Shown: positions 58,669 to 64,000 of the stretch, in pieces
How positions within the stretch are numbered: position 1 is the first letter of the stretch
Layout: each line of letters starts with the position of its first letter
Origin: Tardiphaga sp. P9-11
GTDB lineage: Bacteria > Pseudomonadota > Alphaproteobacteria > Rhizobiales > Xanthobacteraceae
Assembly (NCBI RefSeq): GCF_008329525.1
Contig: NZ_NPKQ01000001.1
Location: forward strand, 558,001-622,000
Direction of reading: 5' to 3'
DNA: 64,000 nucleotides
Notes under the pieces: generated by a model
What the model was told of the DNA's origin: nothing
What the model saw: only the letters and a program-made list of their open reading frames with translations
The model's database searches: none
Position numbers and translations under genes: made by a program

Positions 58669-60930
58669 ATGAGTTGCTGTGGCTCTGGAGCAGAATTGGC
58701 AGCGCTGGCGGCGCCGGATCCGCGCGAAGTGCTGCTGGTCAGCCGGGCCATTGCCGGCGGTCTGAGGCAGACCGATCTCTCGGTCCCGGATGTTCACTGC
58801 GGCGCCTGTATTCGCACTGTTGAGAAGGCGCTCGGCGCGCTCGATGGCGTGACATGGGCGCGGGTCAATCTGTCCACCAAGCGTGTCACCATAAAATGGC
58901 GCGCCGATCGCGTGCCGCCGCCTTTCGTCGAAACGCTTGGTAATGTTGGCTATGAGGCGCATCTGTTCGACGTCGATGGCGACGCCAAGGACACCACGCT
59001 GTCGGAACTGATCCGCGCGCTGGCGGTGTCGGGCTTTGCGGCCAGCAACATCATGCTGCTGTCGGTCTCCGTATGGTCCGGTGCAGAGCCTGCGACACGC
59101 GATCTGTTCCACGGCATTTCCGCGCTGATCGCGCTACCGACGCTGATCTATTCCGGCCGGGTGTTCTTCCGTTCGGCCTGGCAGGCGCTGCGCCACGGCC
59201 GCACCAATATGGATGTGCCGATCTCGCTCGGCGTGCTGCTGGCCTTCGGGATGAGCCTGTACGAGACCGCGATCCACGGACCGCACGCCTATTTCGATGC
59301 GTCCGTGACGCTGCTGTTCTTCCTTTTGATAGGCCGTACCCTCGACCACATGATGCGCGAGCGCGCGCGTGTCGCGGTGAGGGGGCTTGCACGCCTCGCG
59401 GCCCGCGGCGCGCTGGTCCTGCAGAATGACGGCGCGCAGACCTATCTGCCGGTCGGCGAAATCACCCCGGGTATGACCATCATGCTTGCCGCCGGAGAAC
59501 GCGTGCCGGTGGATTCGCAGGTGGCCAAAGGACTGTCCGAGCTGGACGTCTCGCTGGTGACCGGCGAGAGCGTGCCGCAGCCGGCGCTGCCGGGCTCGGT
59601 TCTGCGCGCCGGCACGCTGAATCTGACGGGACCTCTGACCATCACGGCGACGGCCTCCGCCAATGACTCGTTCCTCGCGGAAATGCTGCGGATGATGGAA
59701 GCCGCGGAGCAGGGCCGTTCGGTCTATCGTCGCATCGCCGATCGTGCGGCAGGGCTCTATGCACCCGTCGTGCATCTCACCGCGGCGATCACACTGGTCG
59801 GCTGGCTCATCGTGTCCGGCGATGTGCATCGCGCCATCACCATTGCGGTGGCGGTGCTGATCATCACCTGTCCTTGTGCGCTCGGTCTCGCAGTGCCGAT
59901 GGTTCAGGTGGTCGCCGCGCGGCGGCTGTTCGAGTGCGGCATCATGATCAAGGATGGCGGCGCGCTGGAGCGTCTCGCCGAGGTCGATACGGTGGTGTTC
60001 GACAAAACGGGGACGCTAACGCTCGGCAATCCCCGTGTTATCGATGCAGAGAAGATTGATTCGGCGACGCTGACGCTGGCCGGCGCGATCGCCGTGCATT
60101 CGCGACATCCCTATTCGTGCGCACTCGCGGCTGCGGTAAGGGCGCAGGCTCCGATTGCGCTCGATGACGTCTCCGAACATCCCGGTTGCGGCATGGAAGC
60201 GCGTCTGGGCGGCAGCGTGCTGCGCCTCGGTCGACCGGAATGGGCCCTCGCCGACACCCGCGGCATGGATCTCGATGGTTCCTCCGTCGTGCTGTCGCGC
60301 GATGGGCGATGCCTGGCGGATTTCCGCTTCGAGGATCGTTTGCGCGCAGGTGCCGCTGAGACAGTTGACGCATTGAAGCGCGATGGTCTTGCTGTGGAGG
60401 TTGTGTCGGGTGATCGCGAGATGCCGGTGCGCGCGCTTGCGAGTGGCATGGGCGTGCCGTATTTCGCGGGCGTGCTGCCCGGTGGCAAGGCGGCGCATGT
60501 GGTGGAGCTGGCGGCCGCCGGCAAGAAGGTTCTGATGGTCGGCGACGGACTCAATGACACGCCGGCGCTGATGGCCGCGCATGCGTCGATGGCGCCGGCT
60601 TCGGCTGCCGATGTGGGGCGCAACGCTGCCGATCTCGTTTTCTTGCGCGAGGATCTGTCGGCGGTATCGCAGGCGATCGTAGTATCCCGCGAGGCCGGGC
60701 ATCTGGTGCGGCAGAATCTCGCGCTGGCAGTTGGTTACAATCTTGTAGCGGTGCCAATTGCGATCATGGGCCATGTCACGCCGCTGGTTGCAGCCATCGC
60801 GATGTCCGGTTCGTCCATCGTGGTGGTGGCCAATGCGCTGCGGTTGCGTGGCCGCGGCAAGTTAGACAAGCCTCAGGACGCAAGCGCATCAACACCGCGG
60901 ATGTCGGTCAGAATGGAGCCGGCGGAATGA
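58669..60930 (+). CDS. fixI: Copper-translocating P1B-type ATPase FixI/CcoI
   Basis: A 753-residue P-type ATPase. It starts with a cysteine cluster (MSCCGSG) typical of CcoI. The heavy-metal-associated domain has DVHCGACIRTVEK (GxCxxC). The membrane motif is IITCPCALGLAVPM (CPC), the phosphorylation site VVFDKTGTLTLGN, the actuator LVTGESVPQ and the hinge GDGLNDTPAL. CcoI delivers Cu to the CuB site of the cbb3 oxidase. ATG 58669 is consistent with the CcoI N-terminus. It overlaps fixS by four bases. Unlike in most rhizobia, fixG and fixH are not upstream here. Confidence 0.95.
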   Translation: MSCCGSGAELAALAAPDPREVLLVSRAIAGGLRQTDLSVPDVHCGACIRTVEKALGALDGVTWARVNLSTKRVTIKWRADRVPPPFVETLGNVGYEAHLFDVDGDAKDTTLSELIRALAVSGFAASNIMLLSVSVWSGAEPATRDLFHGISALIALPTLIYSGRVFFRSAWQALRHGRTNMDVPISLGVLLAFGMSLYETAIHGPHAYFDASVTLLFFLLIGRTLDHMMRERARVAVRGLARLAARGALVLQNDGAQTYLPVGEITPGMTIMLAAGERVPVDSQVAKGLSELDVSLVTGESVPQPALPGSVLRAGTLNLTGPLTITATASANDSFLAEMLRMMEAAEQGRSVYRRIADRAAGLYAPVVHLTAAITLVGWLIVSGDVHRAITIAVAVLIITCPCALGLAVPMVQVVAARRLFECGIMIKDGGALERLAEVDTVVFDKTGTLTLGNPRVIDAEKIDSATLTLAGAIAVHSRHPYSCALAAAVRAQAPIALDDVSEHPGCGMEARLGGSVLRLGRPEWALADTRGMDLDGSSVVLSRDGRCLADFRFEDRLRAGAAETVDALKRDGLAVEVVSGDREMPVRALASGMGVPYFAGVLPGGKAAHVVELAAAGKKVLMVGDGLNDTPALMAAHASMAPASAADVGRNAADLVFLREDLSAVSQAIVVSREAGHLVRQNLALAVGYNLVAVPIAIMGHVTPLVAAIAMSGSSIVVVANALRLRGRGKLDKPQDASASTPRMSVRMEPAE

Positions 60931-61082
60931 TGGATTATTTCTATCTGATCCCGACTACTGTCGGGCTTGGCCTGTGCGGCCTCGCTGCATTTCTATGGTC
61001 GCTGAAATCAGGTCAACATGACGATCTGCAGGGTGCTTCCGAACGCATCCTGCATCAGGCTGACGTGCCGCTGTCGCATTAG
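60927..61082 (+). CDS. fixS: cbb3-type oxidase assembly protein FixS/CcoS
   Basis: A 51-residue protein overlapping the fixI TGA (ATGA). It starts MMDYFYLIPTTVGLGLCGLA, has one hydrophobic segment of about 18 residues, and a polar tail containing the CcoS-type SLKSGQHDDLQGASERIL (W/F-SxxSGQ-x-DDL). FixS/CcoS is needed for heme and copper insertion in cbb3 oxidase. It is easily missed because of its size. Confidence 0.93.
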   Translation: MMDYFYLIPTTVGLGLCGLAAFLWSLKSGQHDDLQGASERILHQADVPLSH

Positions 61083-61142
61083 GGCGCTTTCAAGCGAGCG
61101 CATGCCGGTTCGCGTCAGGGAAATGTGAATGTGTCAGAACAA

Positions 61143-61184
61143 AAAGGAAGAGCCTCGTTCTGATCAGAACGAGGCTCTTCCTTT
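61143..61184. terminator. 42-base perfect palindrome, bidirectional terminator
   Basis: A continuous perfect inverted repeat of 21 + 21 bases (arm begins AAAGGAAGAGCCTCG) lies between fixS (plus) and the MHS transporter (minus). On the minus strand the stem ends in TTTTT, and on the plus strand in CTTTATT. A convergent-gene terminator is the natural reading. Confidence 0.88.
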
Positions 61185-61201
61185 ATTAGCGACCGTGCTG
61201 T

Positions 61202-62536
61202 TTACGGTTCGATCGCCGAAGCGTCGCGGCTGGCGAACTGCCGGTTGATCGAGATCGCCAGCAGGGTCATGACCGCGCCCGACAGCAGATAGACGCCCGA
61301 CGAGGACAGACCGAAGCGGCTCGACATCACCAGCGCCACGAATGGCGCGAAGCCGGCGCCGAACAGCCACGCAAGATCGGTCGTGAGCGCCGAACCTGTA
61401 TAGCGGAACCGCTTCGAGAAGCTCGATGCGACCGAACCCGACGACTGACCGAGCGACAGGCCGAGCAGGATGAAGCCGGTCACCATGAAGGCCAGTTCGC
61501 CGACGATGCCACCATCCAGCATCTGCGGTGCGAAGCCGCTGAACACGGCGATGGCGATCGCCGAACCGGTCAGCAGCGTGCGGCGGCCGACCCTGTCGGC
61601 GATGTAGCCCGACACGATCATGGCAATGATGCCGAACCCGGCGCCAATGCATTCAACGAGCAGGAAGCGGCCGGGTGCTTCGCGGGTGAACAGGAACACC
61701 CATGAGAGCGGAAACACCGTGACCATGTGGAACAGCGCGAAGCTCGCCAGCGGTGCGAAGGCGCCGATCACCACGGTGCGGCCCTGCTGGGCGATCGTCT
61801 CGGTGATCGAGGACGGTTCGAGTTCACGGGCTTCGAACAAAGCCGTGTAGCCGGGCGTCACCACCATGCGCAGACGCGCGAACAGCGCGACGACGTTGAT
61901 GGCGAAAGCGACGAAGAACGGATAGCGCCAGCCCCAGTCGAGGAAGTCTTCAGCGGACAGGGTATCGACGAAGAAGGCGAACAGCGCGCTGGCCACCAGC
62001 AAACCGATCGGCGCACCGAGCTGCGGGATCATGGCGTACCAGCCCTTCTTGCCCTCCGGTGCATTCAGCGCCAGCAGTGAAGCAAGGCCGTCCCAGGTGC
62101 CGCCCCAGGAAATGCCCTGGCCGATACGCGCTGCAGCCAGCAGCCAGGCTGACGCGACGCCGATGGATTCGTAACCGGGCAGGAACGCGATGGCGACAGT
62201 GGCAACGCCGAGCAGGAACAGCGCGATGGTCAGCTTGGCGCCCTTGCCCTGGCTGCGGTCGATGGCGGTGAAGATCATCGTGCCGATCGGGCGGGCGATG
62301 AAGGCCAGCGCAAAGATCGCGAAGGAATAGAGAGTGCCGGTCAGCGGATCGAGATAGGGGAAGACCAGCTTCGGAAACACCAGCACCGAGGCGATCGCAT
62401 AGACGAAGAAGTCGAAGAACTCGGAGGTTCGGCCGATGATCACGCCGATGGCGATCTCGCCCGGGTTGACCTCGCCATGGCCGTCCGCGTGCAGAAGGCG
62501 TGCGTCCCGTTCCATCGTCGATGACGTCTGCGCCAT
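61202..62536 (-). CDS. MFS transporter, metabolite:H+ symporter (MHS) family
   Basis: A 444-residue transporter with 12 hydrophobic helices. The MHS signature is present: GVIIGRTSEFFDFFVYAIAS in helix 1, FARPIG-type AFIARPIGTMIFTAIDRSQGKGA (loop 2-3), and GIISWGGTWDGLASLL-like QGISWGGTWDG. The later SGYIADRVGRRTLLTG is the mirrored loop 8-9 motif. This family imports organic acids such as citrate, ketoglutarate, shikimate or proline/betaine; the substrate is unknown. The start is ATG 62536 (MAQTSSTMERD). It is divergent from cyoA, sharing a 170-base region with a long palindrome. Confidence 0.94.
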   Translation of the reverse strand: MAQTSSTMERDARLLHADGHGEVNPGEIAIGVIIGRTSEFFDFFVYAIASVLVFPKLVFPYLDPLTGTLYSFAIFALAFIARPIGTMIFTAIDRSQGKGAKLTIALFLLGVATVAIAFLPGYESIGVASAWLLAAARIGQGISWGGTWDGLASLLALNAPEGKKGWYAMIPQLGAPIGLLVASALFAFFVDTLSAEDFLDWGWRYPFFVAFAINVVALFARLRMVVTPGYTALFEARELEPSSITETIAQQGRTVVIGAFAPLASFALFHMVTVFPLSWVFLFTREAPGRFLLVECIGAGFGIIAMIVSGYIADRVGRRTLLTGSAIAIAVFSGFAPQMLDGGIVGELAFMVTGFILLGLSLGQSSGSVASSFSKRFRYTGSALTTDLAWLFGAGFAPFVALVMSSRFGLSSSGVYLLSGAVMTLLAISINRQFASRDASAIEP

Positions 62537-62635
62537 ATCTTCAATCCATTTGTATCGTAGGTTGCATCTATTGCTTCCGGCATCGAGACGCGATGCTGGC
62601 AGGTTGACGATTTGTCGCGAACCGCGGCTCCGGAC

Positions 62636-62656
62636 CATTGGACAAATTGTCCAATG
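62636..62656. promoter_or_regulatory. 21-bp palindrome in the cyoA upstream region
   Basis: Perfect 10-base arms CATTGGACAA / TTGTCCAATG are separated by one A, 51 bases before the cyoA ATG and 100 bases before the start of the divergent transporter gene. It is typical of an operator for a dimeric regulator, which I cannot name. It may affect both genes. Confidence 0.6.
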
Positions 62657-62706
62657 TTGCCCTGCAGCAAATGCGCTTAACCGTGCGCCCGAACCGCCAC
62701 TATGAA

Positions 62707-63879
62707 ATGGGTAACGCCTTGAGCCGCCTACGGATCCTTCTTTTGCTGCCCTTGGTTGCCTTGCTGGGCGGATGCAATTTCGTCGTGATGAATCCTGCGG
62801 GTGACATCGCAGTGCAGCAACGCGATCTCGTGATCATTTCCACCGTGCTGATGTTGCTGATCATCGTGCCGGTGATGGCCCTGATCGTGTTCTTTGCGTG
62901 GAAATACCGGCAGTCGAATACCGACGCCAAATATGAACCGGACTGGGATCACTCGACTCATCTCGAGCTGGTGATCTGGTCGATGCCCCTCCTTATCATC
63001 ATCTGTCTCGGCGCCGTGACCTGGTCCAGCACGCATCTGCTCGACCCCTATCGCCGGCTCGACCGGATCGCGCCCGGCAATGCTGCGACCCTCAACGAGC
63101 CGCTGCAGGTCGAAGTCGTCGCGCTCGACTGGAAGTGGCTGTTTTTCTACCCGGAATACGGCATTGCTACGGTCAATGAACTGGCTGCGCCGGTCGATCG
63201 TCCGGTACGCTTCAAGATCACCGCGTCGTCGGTCATGAACTCATTCTATATCCCCGCGCTCGCCGGCCAGATTTATGCGATGCCCGGAATGGAAACGAAG
63301 CTGCACGCCGTCATCAACAAGGCCGGCGTTTATGACGGCTTCTCGGCGAACTACAGCGGCGCCGGCTTCTCCGGCATGCGCTTCAAGTTCCACGGCGTCG
63401 ATCAGGCCGGCTTCGATGCCTGGATCGCCAAGGCCAAGGCCAGCAGCGAAACGCTGAGCCGCGAGGCCTATCTGGAGCTCGAAAAGCCGAGCGAGAATGT
63501 GCCGGTTCGTCGCTTCCGGGAAGTCGCGCCTGATCTCTACAAGGCGATCCTCAACATGTGCGCCCAGCCCGGCAAGATGTGCATGAGCGAGATGATGGCG
63601 ATGGACGCGAAGGGGGGCCTCGGCCTCGCAAGCGCCCGCAATATCCTGCCGCTGAAGTACAATATCTCGATGCTCGACGGCACCAGCGCGACGAAGAACT
63701 ACGTCGCCAGTGTCTGCACCCTCGCCGAGGCTGCACGCGAAGTGTCTGATCTTCGTTCGACGACGACCCCTCTCGACCCGACACCGGTCACCGGTGCTGG
63801 TCTCGCGCGCCCGGGTGCTGCTCCCGCGCCGTTCAATTTCACGCCAGCGCCTGCCGAGCGGCGCGCTTCCAACACCTGA
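62707..63879 (+). CDS. cyoA: Cytochrome bo3 ubiquinol oxidase subunit II
   Basis: A 390-residue lipoprotein subunit: signal with lipobox LLGGC (Cys about residue 21), then two membrane helices (LVIISTVLMLLIIVPVMALI, ELVIWSMPLLIIICLGAV) and a periplasmic cupredoxin domain without CuA ligands, as in quinol oxidases (VVALDWKWLFFYPEYGIATVNE, SVMNSFYIPALAGQIYAMPG). The C-terminal extension (about residues 320-390), Pro/Ala-rich, is longer than in E. coli CyoA (315 residues). The start at ATG 62707 gives the lipoprotein signal. cyoB follows after 14 bases. Confidence 0.96.
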   Translation: MGNALSRLRILLLLPLVALLGGCNFVVMNPAGDIAVQQRDLVIISTVLMLLIIVPVMALIVFFAWKYRQSNTDAKYEPDWDHSTHLELVIWSMPLLIIICLGAVTWSSTHLLDPYRRLDRIAPGNAATLNEPLQVEVVALDWKWLFFYPEYGIATVNELAAPVDRPVRFKITASSVMNSFYIPALAGQIYAMPGMETKLHAVINKAGVYDGFSANYSGAGFSGMRFKFHGVDQAGFDAWIAKAKASSETLSREAYLELEKPSENVPVRRFREVAPDLYKAILNMCAQPGKMCMSEMMAMDAKGGLGLASARNILPLKYNISMLDGTSATKNYVASVCTLAEAAREVSDLRSTTTPLDPTPVTGAGLARPGAAPAPFNFTPAPAERRASNT

Positions 63880-63893
63880 TCGGGTTGATCTAA

Positions 63894-64000
63894 ATGTCTG
63901 ATACAGCCGCACTGGCAAATACCGGGCTTGCGAAGTTCATCTTCGGCCGCCTGACGCTCGAGTCGTTTCCCTATCATGAGCCGATTTTGGTCGCGACGTT
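63894..64000 (+). CDS. cyoB: Cytochrome bo3 ubiquinol oxidase subunit I (5' end, truncated by the window)
   Basis: ATG 63894 opens a frame of 35 codons to the window edge: MSDTAALANTGLAKFIFGRL, then TLESFPYHEPILVAT. The FGRLTLES-PYHEPI portion matches the E. coli CyoB start (FGKLSLDAVPFHEPI). As the second gene of the cyo operon it would hold the heme-copper active site. Only the N-terminus is visible. Confidence 0.92.
   Translation, partial: MSDTAALANTGLAKFIFGRLTLESFPYHEPILVAT

Overview
The window is a 64 kb stretch of GC-rich alphaproteobacterial chromosome, most likely from the Bradyrhizobium/Rhodopseudomonas/Afipia/Tardiphaga group (Nitrobacteraceae). The evidence is an Irr protein with a GCPWHD heme-regulatory motif and an HHHYY cluster, a ccmABCDG (cycVWZ.Y) block beside acnA, the order fabI-fabB-fabA/irr, an oxyR/katG divergon, and the rhizobial housekeeping run murJ-trpS-usp-nfuA-tsaB-rimI-fur/mur-HAD-miaB-phoH-ybeY-corC-lnt-praR-trmB. 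I cannot fix the genus. No IS element, prophage, CRISPR array, rRNA or tRNA gene was recognised. The DNA looks like vertically inherited core genome with a few lineage-specific small genes.

Layout. 1-4.7 kb: end of an FtsX-like ABC permease, a BAX-inhibitor-1 membrane protein, a GNAT acetyltransferase, DUF2794, an intergenic region carrying a probable structured small RNA with its own terminator, and a secreted DUF1223 protein. 4.8-10.6 kb: aconitase (minus strand) divergent from cytochrome c maturation genes ccmA-B, then ccmC-D-G after a gap with an FNR/FixK-type box. 10.7-15.4 kb: a secreted helix-hairpin-helix protein, oxyR/katG, and a GST. 15.4-18.9 kb: fabI-fabB-fabA (unsaturated fatty acid synthesis) and irr. 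18.9-21.4 kb: a secreted SGNH hydrolase, an SH3 protein and a 2-hydroxyacid dehydrogenase. 21.4-35.6 kb: the long minus-strand cluster for tRNA modification, ribosome maturation, lipoprotein acylation, Fe-S carriage and metal regulation. 35.8-42 kb: PfkB kinase, serine hydrolase, gabD and several small lineage proteins. 42-49 kb: an RND adaptor/pump pair and a SulP-STAS-cNMP transporter. 49-57 kb: purC, pirin, DUF1080, a LysR gene divergent from a DUF1127/DUF1330 reading frame, MmgE/PrpD, FUSC, DUF2867. 57-64 kb: a TctC-type binding protein, an NTF2-like protein, fixI-fixS, an MHS-family transporter and the start of cyoAB.

Themes. Iron, heme and oxygen recur. Irr and a Fur/Mur protein are encoded here, and acnA carries an Irr-type (ICE-like) inverted repeat upstream. 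The cytochrome c maturation genes ccmC-D-G and the cbb3 copper-loading genes fixI-fixS each sit behind an FNR/FixK-like box at similar spacing. A bo3-type quinol oxidase operon (cyo) begins at the right edge behind a nearly continuous 21-bp palindrome. Together these place heme, cytochrome and terminal oxidase functions under iron and oxygen control. I do not see a clearly new multi-gene system. The strongest unexplained signals are the small-RNA candidate at about 3476-3640, the DUF1127-DUF1330 in-frame join, the palindromes upstream of the praR-like gene and of cyoA, and the secreted protein with two identically spaced four-cysteine modules.
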